The position numbers and the translations under genes were made by a program. Shown here piece after piece: positions 53,476 to 63,662 of a DNA stretch of 64,000 nucleotides (position 1 is the stretch's first letter; each line of letters opens with the position of its first letter). Below the pieces are notes generated by a model. The model worked only from the letters and a program-made list of their open reading frames with translations, ran no database searches and was not told the origin of the DNA. The stretch is from Salinisphaera sp. G21_0 (lineage in GTDB: Bacteria > Pseudomonadota > Gammaproteobacteria > Pseudomonadales > Endozoicomonadaceae): contig NZ_JAGHQW010000019.1 of assembly GCF_017744115.1 (NCBI RefSeq), positions 35,329 to 99,328 of the forward strand, written 5' to 3'.

Positions 53476-53590
53476 GGTTGACCTCCTTATTCAAATTCTT
53501 TTGATATATTGTTCTAGACTATGAGGTTTCGGAAAAGTTCCGCCAATGTTGGCTAATTGGGCAAAATAATTGCAAATAAGGCGATAGAGG

Positions 53591-53611
53591 GCCTGACATT
53601 GGGTGTCAGGC
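53591..53611. terminator. GCCTGACA hairpin downstream of argS
   Basis: GCCTGACA-TTGGG-TGTCAGGC is a perfect 8-bp stem 9 bp past the argS stop. The same stem occurs at 26650-26675. No T-tract follows on the minus strand. Confidence 0.55.
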
Positions 53612-53619
53612 GGGTATTA

Positions 53620-55362
53620 TTACATCTGCTCGACGGTTTCAATGCCCAGCAGGCCAAGACCCAGCTTCAGGGTTCTGGCGGTCAGGGCGCAGATCTGCAG
53701 GCGGCTGTTGCGCAGGTCTTCAGAAACGCCTTCCTTGTTCACCGGGCATGCTTCATAGAACTTCATAAAGGCACCGGAGATGTCGTACAGATAGGCGCAC
53801 AGCTGATGTGGCAGGCCTTCTCTGGCAACGGATTCAATGGTTTCACTAAAGCGGCACAGCAGCAGGGCCAGCTCCCGTTCAGCATCGTTCTCAATCAGGA
53901 TGTCACCAGCGAGGTCAGACTCGCTGATACCGGCCTTGCGGAAGATGCTCATAATCCGGGTGTAGGCATAGAGCAGGTAAGGTGCGGTATTGCCCTCAAA
54001 GGCCAGCATGTTATCCCAGTCAAAAACATAGTCGCTGGTCCGGTTTTTGGAAAGGTCCGCATATTTTACCGAGCCAATGGCCACAGAGCGGATCACATTT
54101 ACCTTCTGTTCTTCTGAAAGGTCGCCGGATTTACTGGCAATCAGGGCTGCTGCGCGTTCTTCCGCCTCGTCCAGAAGGTCTGCCAGCTTGATGGTGGTGC
54201 CGGCACGGGTCTTGAACGGTTTGCCATCTTTGCCCAGCATCATGCCGAAGGCGTGGTGTTCCAGTGACGCGTGGTCAGACGCAAATCCTGCCTTGCGGGC
54301 AATGGTGAATACCTGGTCGAAATGCTGTCCCTGGCGTGCATCTACGTAATAGAGAACGCGATCGGCGTTCAGGGTATGGCAGCGGTGACGGATCGCCGCC
54401 AGATCGGTGGTGGTGTAAAGGAAACCACCTCCGGACTTCTCGACGATGACGCCCATTGGGTCGCCATCCTTGTTTTTGAACTCATCCAGAAAGACTACCC
54501 TGGCACCGCTGTCTTCGCTCAACAGTCCCTGTTCATCCAGCAGCTGGATGATCACGGGCAGGCTGTCGTTATAGGCGCTTTCCCCCATCACATCAGCAGT
54601 GGTCAGTGAGACATTCAGGCGGTCGTAGGTATCCTGGTTGTGTGACAGGGTGGTATCCACCAGTTTTTTCCACAGTTTCAGGCAGTACTCGTCACCGGCC
54701 TGCAGGCGGACCACATAGCTTCTGGCGCGGGTGGCGAAGTCCGGGTTTTCATCAAAATGCTTCTTGGCTTCGCGATAGAACGTTTCCAGGTCAGAAAGCT
54801 CCATGCTCATGGCTTCCTGGTTCTCTTTCTCAAGTTCCTCCAGGTGGGCGATCAGCATGCCGAATTGCGTACCCCAGTCCCCCAGGTGATTCTGGCGGAT
54901 CACCTTGTGTCCGAGAAACTCCAGGGTTCTGGCGGTTGAGTCGCCGATAATGGTGGAGCGCAGGTGGCCAACGTGCATCTCTTTGGCAACGTTCGGCGCT
55001 GAGTAATCAACCACCACGGTTTGCCTGTTGTCGGTCTCGGCAACACCAGCCCGGGGATCGTGGACGGCAGACTGAAGACTGCTGGCCAGCCATTGGGGGG
55101 CGAGGTGAAAATTGATGAAACCGGGTCCGGCAATGTCAACCTTGCTGGCAATGCCATCAAGGTCCAGATTATCGATCACTTTTTGTGCCAGTTCCCGTGG
55201 GTTCATACCCATTTTTTTGGCCGCAGCCATCACGGCGTTGCACTGGTAATCACCAAAGTTCGCCCGTGCGCCGGGACGAACCATGGCCGGGGTCCCCTCT
55301 GGAGCACCCGCAGCAATAAGCGCTTTGATGACCTTGTCTTCAAGCAGCTTGAGAATATTCAT
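53620..55362 (-). CDS. argS: Arginyl-tRNA synthetase
   Basis: A 580-residue class I synthetase. It starts with the Arg-specific N-terminal domain ([23 protein letters not shown]). [20 protein letters not shown] contains the HIGH-like HVGH. A canonical KMSKS is absent, as in many Arg[14 protein letters not shown] occupies its area. The C-terminal helical anticodon-binding domain is complete. It is divergent from the SPOR/hslVU genes, the order seen in Pseudomonas. Confidence 0.97.
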   Translation of the reverse strand: MNILKLLEDKVIKALIAAGAPEGTPAMVRPGARANFGDYQCNAVMAAAKKMGMNPRELAQKVIDNLDLDGIASKVDIAGPGFINFHLAPQWLASSLQSAVHDPRAGVAETDNRQTVVVDYSAPNVAKEMHVGHLRSTIIGDSTARTLEFLGHKVIRQNHLGDWGTQFGMLIAHLEELEKENQEAMSMELSDLETFYREAKKHFDENPDFATRARSYVVRLQAGDEYCLKLWKKLVDTTLSHNQDTYDRLNVSLTTADVMGESAYNDSLPVIIQLLDEQGLLSEDSGARVVFLDEFKNKDGDPMGVIVEKSGGGFLYTTTDLAAIRHRCHTLNADRVLYYVDARQGQHFDQVFTIARKAGFASDHASLEHHAFGMMLGKDGKPFKTRAGTTIKLADLLDEAEERAAALIASKSGDLSEEQKVNVIRSVAIGSVKYADLSKNRTSDYVFDWDNMLAFEGNTAPYLLYAYTRIMSIFRKAGISESDLAGDILIENDAERELALLLCRFSETIESVAREGLPHQLCAYLYDISGAFMKFYEACPVNKEGVSEDLRNSRLQICALTARTLKLGLGLLGIETVEQM

Positions 55363-55554
55363 GCATGAGTCCTTGGTTAAAACTCGCTGGAATTTAAATG
55401 GCGGGAATGCTATCGAAAAAGGCCATTTGTCTCAATAGAAGCAATAGCCGTGCTTGAACTTATATCAGTAAGGCTGGAGATAATGGTATCTTTATCCGGT
55501 TGTGTTCATAAACAGCCGGGCAAACACAGACCTGACATAGATAAGTTGAGAGAT

Positions 55555-56148
55555 ATGACATCCAGATCAAACAATAGCAGGCGGGGAGCCAGTAAATCGA
55601 CCAATGCCGGTAAATCAGTCGGTGTGTCTCTGCCCAACTGGGCCTGGCTGCTGGCAGGTCTGGTTATTGGTGTGTTTGCTGCGTTTCTGGCAGGGCTGAC
55701 GCCCTCTGCCAAAGATGTGCGCAGCGTAGCCGGGCAGGTCAAGTCATCGTCCGGGGATGAACAGAAAAAAGATAATCAGCCGGTGTTTGATTTTTATACC
55801 CTGCTGCCCGAGTCGGAAGTGACGGTATCCATTGCGGAGCCGGAACTGAAACCGGAACCAGTCTCTGCCAAAAAACCAGAGAGTAAGCCGGATCAGAAAC
55901 CGACAGCCAGCGCTAAAAAATATCTTCTGCAGGCCGGTTCCTTCCGCAGCGACAAGGATGCCGAGCGACTCAGGGCGCAATTGCTGCTGGAAGGTCTGGC
56001 ACCCAGAGTTGAGAAAGTCAGTGTTGGCACAGGGGAAACCTGGCACCGGGTGCAGCTGGGACCATTTACCGACCGGGCCTCACTGCACAATGCCCAGGAA
56101 GTGCTGGCCAGAAAAAACATTGATAGTCTTCTGTTACAGCTGAAATAG
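55555..56148 (+). CDS. SPOR-domain cell-division protein, FtsN-like
   Basis: A 197-residue protein with a short basic cytoplasmic tail, one membrane helix (WAWLLAGLVIGVFAAFLAGL), a Lys/Pro-rich periplasmic linker, and a C-terminal SPOR domain (KYLLQAGSFRSDKDAERLRA to the end). SPOR domains bind denuded septal peptidoglycan. ATG 55555 is used because homologues start with a short basic segment; upstream in-frame starts have no support. The position between argS and hslV matches pseudomonads. Confidence 0.88.
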   Translation: MTSRSNNSRRGASKSTNAGKSVGVSLPNWAWLLAGLVIGVFAAFLAGLTPSAKDVRSVAGQVKSSSGDEQKKDNQPVFDFYTLLPESEVTVSIAEPELKPEPVSAKKPESKPDQKPTASAKKYLLQAGSFRSDKDAERLRAQLLLEGLAPRVEKVSVGTGETWHRVQLGPFTDRASLHNAQEVLARKNIDSLLLQLK

Positions 56149-56252
56149 AAAAAAGCGCAATTACGGGCGGGTTTTCTCTTCCGCCCCTCTTGATAATTTA
56201 TTTACCTGCCCCATATAAGGCCCTGTAATCCGTTTTTATTAAGGAGCGAGCC

Positions 56253-56795
56253 TTGGAACAGTATCGTGGCACAACTATTCTGTCGGTACGTCGTGGCGGC
56301 AGTGTCGTGATCGGTGGTGATGGCCAGGTTTCGCTGGGTGATGCCGTAATTAAGGGCAACGCCCACAAAGTACGCCGACTGCATAAAGGCAAAGTGATTG
56401 CCGGGTTTGCCGGTGGTACCGCTGATGCCTTTACCCTGTTTGAGCGTTTTGAAGCCCAGCTGGAAAAACACCAGGGACGACTGACCAAATCAGCGGTTGA
56501 ACTGGCCAAAGAGTGGCGAACCGAGCGGGCCCTGCAACGTCTGGAAGCCATGCTGATCGTTGCTGATGCCACTGCCTCCCTGATTATCACTGGTAATGGC
56601 GATGTCATGGAGACGGAAGATGGCATCCTGGCCATCGGTTCCGGTGGTTTTTATGCCCAGGCAGCTGCCAAGGCACTGTTTCACAACACGGAAATGGGTG
56701 CCCGGGATATCGTTGAAAAGAGTTTGGGTATCGCCGCAGATATCTGTGTCTACACCAACTCAAACCAAGTCATCGAAGAGCTTCCTGCAGCTTGA
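56253..56795 (+). CDS. hslV: ATP-dependent protease peptidase subunit HslV
   Basis: A 180-residue proteasome-beta-like peptidase. After a short propeptide (MEQYRG) comes [10 protein letters not shown], whose first Thr becomes the catalytic N-terminus. [26 protein letters not shown] and [12 protein letters not shown] are the core motifs. The start is a TTG at 56253 with AAGGAG 6 nt upstream. It forms a dodecamer that works with HslU, encoded 28 bp downstream. Confidence 0.96.
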   Translation: MEQYRGTTILSVRRGGSVVIGGDGQVSLGDAVIKGNAHKVRRLHKGKVIAGFAGGTADAFTLFERFEAQLEKHQGRLTKSAVELAKEWRTERALQRLEAMLIVADATASLIITGNGDVMETEDGILAIGSGGFYAQAAAKALFHNTEMGARDIVEKSLGIAADICVYTNSNQVIEELPAA

Positions 56796-56823
56796 AACAA
56801 TAGCGATCTAACGAGTTTCTGAT

Positions 56824-58161
56824 ATGTCAGATATGACACCCCGTGAAATTGTCCATGAGCTGGACAAACATATTATTGGCCAGGACGAGGCCAAACGCGC
56901 TGTAGCCATTGCCCTTCGAAACCGCTGGCGCAGAATGCAGTTGAATGAAGATCTGCGTAACGAGATCAGCCCGAAAAATATTTTGATGATCGGCCCCACC
57001 GGGGTTGGTAAAACCGAGATTGCACGTCGTCTGGCCAAACTGGCTAATGCGCCATTTATCAAGGTGGAAGCCACCAAGTTTACCGAAGTGGGTTATGTGG
57101 GCCGCGATGTCGAGTCCATTGTCCGTGACCTGATGGATGCTGCCATCAAAATGCTCCGTGAGATGGAGATGGAGCGCGTTCGCCACCGTGCGCTGGATGC
57201 CGCTGAAGAGCGCATTCTGGATGCCCTGCTGCCGCCTCCCCGTTCTTTTGGTGAAGAGTCTCAGCCCCAGGACAACTCAACCCGTCAGGTGTTCCGCAAA
57301 AAACTCCGTGAAGGTGATCTGGACGATAAAGAGATTGAGATTGATGTTCGTGAAGCGGCCATGGGTGTTGAAATCATGGCACCTCCTGGCATGGAAGAGA
57401 TGACCAGCCAGCTGCAGAACATGTTCTCAAACCTGAATACCGGCAAATCCAAAAAGCGGAAGCTGAAAGTCAAGGATGCCATGCGTCTGGTTCAGGAAGA
57501 GGAAGCAGCCAAGCTGGTTAATGAAGACGAGCTCAAGACCAAGGCGGTTGAAGCTGTTGAACAGAACGGTATCGTCTTTATTGACGAAATTGATAAGGTG
57601 GCCAAGCGCTCAGGGGCTTCCAACGCCGATGTCTCCCGTGAAGGTGTTCAGCGTGACCTGCTGCCATTAATTGAAGGTTGTACCGTTTCTACCAAGTACG
57701 GCATGGTGAAGACGGATCACATTCTGTTTATTGCCTCCGGTGCGTTCCACCTGGCCAAGCCTTCCGATCTGATTCCAGAGCTACAGGGACGTCTGCCCAT
57801 CCGTGTTGAACTGAAAGCGCTCTCTTCTGAAGACTTTATGCGTATTCTGACCGAGCCTGATGCGTCTCTGACGGAACAATACCAGGCGCTGATGGCCACA
57901 GAGTCTCTCAATATCGAGTTTGCCGACGATGCCATTCGCCGCCTGGCGGAGGTTTCCTGGCAGGTGAATGAGCGTACTGAGAATATCGGTGCCCGCCGTC
58001 TCCATACAGTGATGGAGCGTCTGCTGGAAGAGGTTTCCTTTGGTGCTGCAGATCTGGCCTCTGCCCAGGATGGCGCGCCACTGAAGATTGATGCGGCTTA
58101 TGTTGATAAACACCTGGGTGAACTGGTTCAGGATGAAGACCTGAGTCGTTATATCCTCTGA
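56824..58161 (+). CDS. hslU: ATP-dependent protease ATPase subunit HslU
   Basis: A 445-residue AAA+ unfoldase (443 in E. coli). [20 protein letters not shown] opens the protein, [15 protein letters not shown] is Walker A and [14 protein letters not shown] is Walker B. The pore loop GYVGRDVES and the I domain are present. The C-terminus LSRYIL docks into HslV. HslUV degrades stress-regulated proteins. It is followed by a terminator-like hairpin. Confidence 0.97.
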   Translation: MSDMTPREIVHELDKHIIGQDEAKRAVAIALRNRWRRMQLNEDLRNEISPKNILMIGPTGVGKTEIARRLAKLANAPFIKVEATKFTEVGYVGRDVESIVRDLMDAAIKMLREMEMERVRHRALDAAEERILDALLPPPRSFGEESQPQDNSTRQVFRKKLREGDLDDKEIEIDVREAAMGVEIMAPPGMEEMTSQLQNMFSNLNTGKSKKRKLKVKDAMRLVQEEEAAKLVNEDELKTKAVEAVEQNGIVFIDEIDKVAKRSGASNADVSREGVQRDLLPLIEGCTVSTKYGMVKTDHILFIASGAFHLAKPSDLIPELQGRLPIRVELKALSSEDFMRILTEPDASLTEQYQALMATESLNIEFADDAIRRLAEVSWQVNERTENIGARRLHTVMERLLEEVSFGAADLASAQDGAPLKIDAAYVDKHLGELVQDEDLSRYIL

Positions 58162-58171
58162 TGTATTATAT

Positions 58172-58204
58172 GGAGTGGTCAGTACCCTGCTGGTCACTCC
58201 TTTT
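58172..58204 (+). terminator. Terminator-like hairpin after hslU
   Basis: GGAGTG (58172-58177) pairs with CACTCC (58195-58200), with CAG/CTG inside, followed by TTTT. Confidence 0.6.
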
Positions 58205-58246
58205 CAGCCTCTTACTCTTTGATAATGAGTGGAACCCCCGCCCGAA

Positions 58247-58624
58247 ATGACTACTCCAATTCCTTCCGCCATTAAACTGCATAAACGCTCCAAAACCCTG
58301 GAGATTCAGTTTGGTCATGACACGTTCCAGCTGGAAGCGGAGTTTCTCAGAGTATTAAGCCCTTCTGCCGAGGTTCGTGGTCATGGCAACCCTGTTTTGC
58401 AGACCGGAAAACTGAATGTGGCCATCACCGGCGTGGAAATGGTTGGCCAATACGCCATCAAGCTGATTTTCGACGATGGGCACGACAGTGGGATCTATGA
58501 CTGGGGCTACCTTTATGAACTATGCCATAACAAGGCGGTGATGTGGGATGAGTACCTGCGGGCTCTGAGGGATGCGGGTGCCAGCCGTGATCCGGATGTT
58601 TCCGTGGTTCGTCTTTTTCAGTAA
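58247..58624 (+). CDS. DUF971 protein
   Basis: A 125-residue DUF971 protein (the small N-terminal domain fold also found in gamma-butyrobetaine hydroxylases). Seen: AIKLHKRSKTLEIQFG, LSPSAEVRGHG, DDGHDSGIYDWGYLYEL. It is the usual gene after hslU in pseudomonads, and its role is unknown, with Fe-S maturation suggested for relatives. The ATG at 58247 matches the family start; a GTG at 58229 would add six residues. Confidence 0.88.
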   Translation: MTTPIPSAIKLHKRSKTLEIQFGHDTFQLEAEFLRVLSPSAEVRGHGNPVLQTGKLNVAITGVEMVGQYAIKLIFDDGHDSGIYDWGYLYELCHNKAVMWDEYLRALRDAGASRDPDVSVVRLFQ

Positions 58625-58650
58625 CTTGACATTAATGCCCTGCCTGCTAC

Positions 58651-58662
58651 GTTACATGTAAC
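58651..58662. promoter_or_regulatory. Palindromic operator of the MazEF-like module
   Basis: GTTACATGTAAC is a perfect 12-bp palindrome 37 bp before the antitoxin ATG. Its location suits autoregulation by the antitoxin-toxin complex. Confidence 0.55.
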
Positions 58663-58699
58663 ATAATCACCATCATGAAAACTTAGCCACGGAGGCGTT

Positions 58700-58930
58700 A
58701 TGTCTACCAATACTAACCAGCCCAAAACCACCCGGGAACGTGTAGAAAGTCACAGAAAAACACTGCGTCAGGCTGGTTTGCGCCCTTTACAGATCTGGGT
58801 TCCTGATACACGGGTCAAAGGCTTCGATCTGGAGTGTCAGCGACAATCTGCCATGCTCAAGTCCGATAAACTGGAACGCGACACCATGGACTGGATTGAA
58901 AAAACCAGCGACGATGAGGGCTGGGCATGA
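58700..58930 (+). CDS. MazE-like antitoxin (DUF3018 type)
   Basis: A 76-residue antitoxin. RERVESHRKTLRQAGLRP followed by QIWVPDTR is the DUF3018 signature, a ribbon-helix-helix-like antitoxin paired with MazF/PemK toxins. The C-terminal EKTSDDEGWA is the toxin-binding tail. GGAGG lies 4-5 nt before the ATG. The stop overlaps the toxin start by four bases (ATGA). Confidence 0.87.
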   Translation: MSTNTNQPKTTRERVESHRKTLRQAGLRPLQIWVPDTRVKGFDLECQRQSAMLKSDKLERDTMDWIEKTSDDEGWA

Positions 58931-59250
58931 AGCGCGGCGACATCGTTACCGTCTCAATCAAGGGAGACTATGGCAAACCCCGGCCAGCCTTAATCATCCA
59001 ATCCAACCTGTTTCCAGAGCACCCTTCGGTCACTCTTCTGCCAATCACAGGAGAGTTGAGGGATGTACCCTTATTCCGCTACACCCTGTTTGAAAGTAAA
59101 GTAAACGGGCTCAACAAAACCTCTCAAGTGATGATTGATAAAATCACCACCATAAAAGCAGACAGAATCGGCAAAACCATCGGCTCACTCAGTCAACAAG
59201 AACTGACAGAGGTCACTCGGCTGATGGCCTTGTGGTTGGGAATGGCCTGA
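58927..59250 (+). CDS. MazF/PemK-family mRNA interferase toxin
   Basis: A 107-residue endoribonuclease. KRGDIVTVSIKGDYGKPRPA contains the RGD and KPRP elements of MazF/PemK. VTLLPITGE and SQVMIDKITTI carry the conserved Thr and the Asp/Lys. The fold is complete. Its last 66 bp overlap the 3' end of the convergent ankyrin gene, so an antisense relation between the transcripts is possible. Confidence 0.9.
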   Translation: MKRGDIVTVSIKGDYGKPRPALIIQSNLFPEHPSVTLLPITGELRDVPLFRYTLFESKVNGLNKTSQVMIDKITTIKADRIGKTIGSLSQQELTEVTRLMALWLGMA

Positions 59251-61944
59251 AAGCGCTTCACCCACAATGGATTCCCGGGAGCGAGAGCAATCAACAATGA
59301 ACGGCAATTGCCCCCCATCATGGTCAGGATTTCGGCCCCGGGATTGTTCTGCCTTCTCGAGCATCAATATTAGCTGCTCACGTTGTTTCTTCCTGGCCAG
59401 CTCCAGAGGTGTCTGGCCATGGCAATCCCTGGCATGGATATCAGCGCCGCTATCAATCAGAACGGGCAAAGACCCAACGGCATTTCCCTTAACAGCAAAA
59501 TGCAGCACCGTCTCGCCTGTACCGGTGGTCGCATGGATATTTGCCCCATTACGGAGCAGGAATTGTGCACTCTCTACCCTGTCTGTCTTTATGGCCATGT
59601 GCAGGGGCGTCAAGCCAGCAGCCGACTTGTTATTAACATCTATCCCTTTGTTAATCACGATTTGAGCACAGTCGATCTGGCCACACTGGGCAGCGATATG
59701 CAAGAGAGATGTCCCTCCCTGCATCTGATTGAGGTGAATACCAAGCTTTGCCATCTCATCAATCAACAGCTCCATGCATGCGATATGACCACGGCGAACA
59801 GCATGCAATGCGGGGGTATTGTTTTTGTCATCCAGGGCACTGATATTGGCATCGTTGTCGACTAGCACTTGCACACACTGCCTGTGACCGCCCATGGCGG
59901 CCAGGTGCAGGGGAGTCAGGCCCTGTTCAGTCTTGATGTTAATATCCGCCTTGTAAGCCAAAAGAAGCTGTACGCTCTCCAACTGGCCCGACTTTGCGGC
60001 TAAATGCAGAGGGCGCGATGCCATATTACCCCTGGCATTAATATCAACACTGTCTTTATATTCCAGCAGCACAGCCATACAACGGATTCTGCCAAACTGG
60101 GCAGCGATGTGCAGGGGGGTATGGTTCATCTTATCCACAGGATTGACACTCGCCCTTTTGTCCATCAGCAGCAACCGAAGGCATTCGCTGTGACCATATT
60201 TGCAGGCAAAATGCTGGGGCGTCCATCCCCCACCGCGTTGGGAGCTTACGATCAGCGCCTGATGCTCAAGCAAGACTTTCATACACTTTACACTCCCTTC
60301 CCGGGCCGCAATATGCAGAGGCGTCAGGCCATAAAGAGTCCTGGCATTGATATCAGCCCCCAGCCTGATCAAGGTCTGCAGATACTCCACACTGTCGAAC
60401 AGGGTCGTATTATGGATGGGGGTATTGTGGCCCTCTGTGAGGGCATGGATATTGGCACCATGCTTGATCAGGATGTCCACGGAATTCCGCTGGGGAGTAA
60501 CGGTGGCCCTGTGCAGAGCGGTTATACCGTCACTGTTGGCCGCATTGACGTCGTGCCCGGCACCAAGCAAAAGCTCCACACATTCCACATGGCCATTCTC
60601 AGCGGCACTGTGCAGTGGCGACCAGCCAGAGATGGTGCTGGCTTCAATAAACCCGGCACCATGAGCCAGTAAAAGTTTTATACACTCTGGATACCCTTGA
60701 TGGGCAGCGTTGCTCAGGGGCGACAGGTTCCTGTTGTTTCTGCTGTTGACGTTTGCCTGCCGGTTCAGCAGTAATTCCACGCTCCGGGCCTTGCCAGCCA
60801 GGGCTGCCAGGTGCAGGGGAGTAGAGCCGTCGTTGTCCCTGGCGTCAAGCAGGCTGGCATTGCGATTGAGTAACAGTTCCATAAAGTTCACACCGCCACC
60901 AAAGGCGGCAATGTGCAGGGCTGTCTGCCCATTGTCGTCTTTGGCATTGACATCCAGCCCTTGATCAAGGAGCACTTGCAAGAAATCTATGGGGCCACTG
61001 CGGCTGAGAACATGCAAGAGTGTCTTGCCCTTGTCCAGAATGGCGTTCACATTGGCACCATGATCGAGCAGGATTTGTGCACACTTGCCATGGCCATTAA
61101 GAACGGCAAGGTGCAGTGCCGTATGATGGTGATCACAGGTGGCATCTATATTCTCTTCATACTTCACCCAACTCCTCTCACCATGCTTCTCTCTGCGCCC
61201 GGTGAAGAGCAGGGCTGCCACACAGGCATCATGCCCCATCATTGCTGCGAGATGCAGGGGGGTAGTGTCAAACAGGTCAATTTCATTGCCAATTGCCCTG
61301 AATTCAAGAAAACGCTCCACACACGTCACCTGGCCATGCAGGGCAGCACTGTGCAAGGGGCTTCTGCCCATACTGTCCCGGATATTCATATTGGCACCGT
61401 TGACGATCAATGTTTTGACACACTGCTCGTGGCCAAATTCCGCGGCAAAGTGCAGGGGCGTCATGCCGACAGAGGAGACGGCATTGACATCAGAGTTATG
61501 GTTAACAAGCATCTGTACACACGCCTCATTGCCCGTCTGGGCAGCAACATGCAGCAGCGTGACATGGCCGCCGTAGAGTGCTGAGTAAAAGCTCTGGCGG
61601 GCCAGCATGGGCTCCCGGCCCAGCCAGCCAGACAACGCCTCCATATTTCCGGAACGACAGCATTGCAGGGGCAGGGGGTCATCGTGAACAGCGGCCTGGT
61701 CAAGCAGTGGTTCAGCTGCACTGCCATGGCGAGGTACCTGCTGCACAACATCCATACTATCCACTCTGCGCTGGTCAATCCCTTTAGAGTTGTTCAGCCA
61801 GGGAGTGATGCACTGATCATGATATCGATGCTGACAAGTGGCAACGGTGATTTCTTTTTGATCAGCAAATGTCTGCAGGCACACGGGGCAAGAATTATTT
61901 AAAACGAAAGGGACGACAGGGGCTGGCGAAATAGCAGTATTCAT
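59185..61944 (-). CDS. RING-like / ankyrin-repeat protein (about 22 repeats)
   Basis: A 919-residue protein. Residues 19-45 are the first six ligands of a RING-H2 (C19-x2-C22, C37-x-H39, H42-x2-C45, then WL). The closing CPxC is missing; the sequence runs into SKGIDQRR instead. From about residue 85 to 890 there are roughly 22 ankyrin repeats with the TPLHxAA...VxxLLxxGAxxN pattern. A short tail with RSRESIVGEALSGHS ends the protein. A CAGGAG-type ribosome-binding site precedes the ATG. It has no signal peptide. Ankyrins mediate protein binding, and with an incomplete RING it may act as adaptor or need a partner for ligase function. Expression inside host cells is inferred. Confidence 0.85.
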   Translation of the reverse strand: MNTAISPAPVVPFVLNNSCPVCLQTFADQKEITVATCQHRYHDQCITPWLNNSKGIDQRRVDSMDVVQQVPRHGSAAEPLLDQAAVHDDPLPLQCCRSGNMEALSGWLGREPMLARQSFYSALYGGHVTLLHVAAQTGNEACVQMLVNHNSDVNAVSSVGMTPLHFAAEFGHEQCVKTLIVNGANMNIRDSMGRSPLHSAALHGQVTCVERFLEFRAIGNEIDLFDTTPLHLAAMMGHDACVAALLFTGRREKHGERSWVKYEENIDATCDHHHTALHLAVLNGHGKCAQILLDHGANVNAILDKGKTLLHVLSRSGPIDFLQVLLDQGLDVNAKDDNGQTALHIAAFGGGVNFMELLLNRNASLLDARDNDGSTPLHLAALAGKARSVELLLNRQANVNSRNNRNLSPLSNAAHQGYPECIKLLLAHGAGFIEASTISGWSPLHSAAENGHVECVELLLGAGHDVNAANSDGITALHRATVTPQRNSVDILIKHGANIHALTEGHNTPIHNTTLFDSVEYLQTLIRLGADINARTLYGLTPLHIAAREGSVKCMKVLLEHQALIVSSQRGGGWTPQHFACKYGHSECLRLLLMDKRASVNPVDKMNHTPLHIAAQFGRIRCMAVLLEYKDSVDINARGNMASRPLHLAAKSGQLESVQLLLAYKADINIKTEQGLTPLHLAAMGGHRQCVQVLVDNDANISALDDKNNTPALHAVRRGHIACMELLIDEMAKLGIHLNQMQGGTSLLHIAAQCGQIDCAQIVINKGIDVNNKSAAGLTPLHMAIKTDRVESAQFLLRNGANIHATTGTGETVLHFAVKGNAVGSLPVLIDSGADIHARDCHGQTPLELARKKQREQLILMLEKAEQSRGRNPDHDGGQLPFIVDCSRSRESIVGEALSGHSQPQGHQPSDLCQFLLTE

Positions 61945-62181
61945 CAGATCTCCTGACTAATGGTGGATGGCCATGGGAAGGCAGGAGAAGCGTAGCAGAG
62001 ATATTTGGTCTGGCAGGGATTATCGCCAGACCAGGTTGTGTGTCAGCGGTTGGATAGGAAGAGCCGGATAAGGGAGCTGTGAGCAACGAAGGAACGGTTT
62101 GTCATTTTTTTTTGCTTGACCGGGATAAAAAACAAAATTTGATTGTCTGTTTAAGTAAATGCAATCAGAGGCATCAATACC
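61945..62181. other. Divergent gap between the two ankyrin genes
   Basis: About 240 bp with promoters for both genes presumably within. A T-run (62104-62113) and an A+T-rich stretch precede the second gene. No repeat or RNA gene seen. Confidence 0.35.
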
Positions 62182-63534
62182 ATGGATATAAGAGGTGAGC
62201 ACACTTCTGCAGCCAGCTCTTCATTTCCGTTACCCGCTCAGGCCAATGACAAAAAAAGCAAACGCAAAAAAACGGCGGCAAAACGCGAAACACCACTCCC
62301 GGTGGATCATTCCCACCAGCCCACAAAGGGCAAAAAAACAAGAAAGATTATCGTAACTGAAAAAATTGTCGAGCCCATGATAGCGTCCGCCCTGTCCACT
62401 TCCAAAGCGTTGAGCGAGCAACAGGTAGAGCTGGGCAAGCAACTGACTGAGGCGGCCCGAGCTGGCAACAAGGATGCCGTGGAAGCATTGCTTGATCAGG
62501 GCGCGGATATCAATATGAACTGGAGGACAGATAAATGTCCCATTGCAGCAGCAGCCGGGGAGGGTCATCTTGGGCTGGTGCGCTACCTCCATGAGAAAGG
62601 GGCAAGGACCGACAAGCTTTTTTCATCACCGATCATGGAAGCAGCCAGACATGGCCATGTTGAAGTTGTAAGTTACCTGCATCAGGCAGGCGTCAGTGAA
62701 GATATCTGCATAAACTGTGACACCCCGATCGATGAAGCCATCGTTGGGGGGCACATTGACGTAGTGAAGTACTTTATTGAACAAGGTGCAAACGTCAACG
62801 GCTCTATGAAAAGCTTTAACATTCCCCTGTACCTGGCGGCCAGTTCGAAGCACCTCGATATAGTGACATTATTGGTTGATAACGGTGCTGATATTGACGG
62901 CTGCAAAACAGGCCGTAAGACCCCGATCTGGATTGCAGCCAAAAAAGGCCACCGTGATATTGTGCGTTTTCTGATTGCAAAGGGTGCTAACGTCAATGCA
63001 TTCAGTTCAGGCTACGAGACTCCGATCTGGGTTGCGGCCCGAGCTGGTGACCATGATCTGGTTAAGTACTTGCTCGAACAGGGGGCGGATCTGAACGCCA
63101 ACAGTACCGGCTATGGGACCCCGATTCGTGCTGCGGCCCAGGCCGGTGACCGCGAGCTGGTCAAGTACTTTCTCGAACTGGGTGCGGATGTGAATGCCAA
63201 CAGTGTCGGCAGCCTTACCCCGATCTGGGCAGCGGCCTCGGCCGGTCACTACGAGTTGGTCAATGACTTGCGCCGTGCAGGGGCAACCTTTGAAAAAAAC
63301 AGCACAAAGCATGAAACCCTCATCTCGGCAGCTGCCATGGGCGGAAGCATGAAACTGGTTAAGGAATTGCTTCAGGAGGGCGGTTACATCCAAACCCGTG
63401 GTGACTACATTCCCCTTATGAATCGGGCGAAGGAGTATCAACGGAATCAGCTGCAAGAATACCTGGAAAAAGAATATGATCTTTTGCCAGACCCGCTTGG
63501 TCCCAGGCCCAGGAAAAAAAGAAAAGAACGCTGA
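62182..63534 (+). CDS. Ankyrin-repeat protein with basic, nuclear-localisation-like tracts
   Basis: A 450-residue protein with about 10 ankyrin repeats at residues 85-430 (for example TPIWIAAKKGHRDIVRFLI, TPIWVAARAGDHDLVKYLL). Both ends are strongly basic: KKSKRKKTAAKR (24-35) and GKKTRK (50-55) near the N-terminus, and RPRKKRKER as the last nine residues, an SV40-like monopartite signal. These could target a eukaryotic nucleus, or simply bind nucleic acid. AGAGG lies about 9 nt before the ATG. Repeats 6-9 are very alike, suggesting recent internal duplication. Confidence 0.83.
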   Translation: MDIRGEHTSAASSSFPLPAQANDKKSKRKKTAAKRETPLPVDHSHQPTKGKKTRKIIVTEKIVEPMIASALSTSKALSEQQVELGKQLTEAARAGNKDAVEALLDQGADINMNWRTDKCPIAAAAGEGHLGLVRYLHEKGARTDKLFSSPIMEAARHGHVEVVSYLHQAGVSEDICINCDTPIDEAIVGGHIDVVKYFIEQGANVNGSMKSFNIPLYLAASSKHLDIVTLLVDNGADIDGCKTGRKTPIWIAAKKGHRDIVRFLIAKGANVNAFSSGYETPIWVAARAGDHDLVKYLLEQGADLNANSTGYGTPIRAAAQAGDRELVKYFLELGADVNANSVGSLTPIWAAASAGHYELVNDLRRAGATFEKNSTKHETLISAAAMGGSMKLVKELLQEGGYIQTRGDYIPLMNRAKEYQRNQLQEYLEKEYDLLPDPLGPRPRKKRKER

Positions 63535-63662
63535 TTCGACATCTGCTTATACACAGTGGCAGGATCTTTGCCAGGGTGACTGATAAACATTTCAGAAAAA
63601 TGAACTTCTGAACCGCACAGTAGTCTGCTTTTTATATTTTCATGAATTAATGAAATATAATT

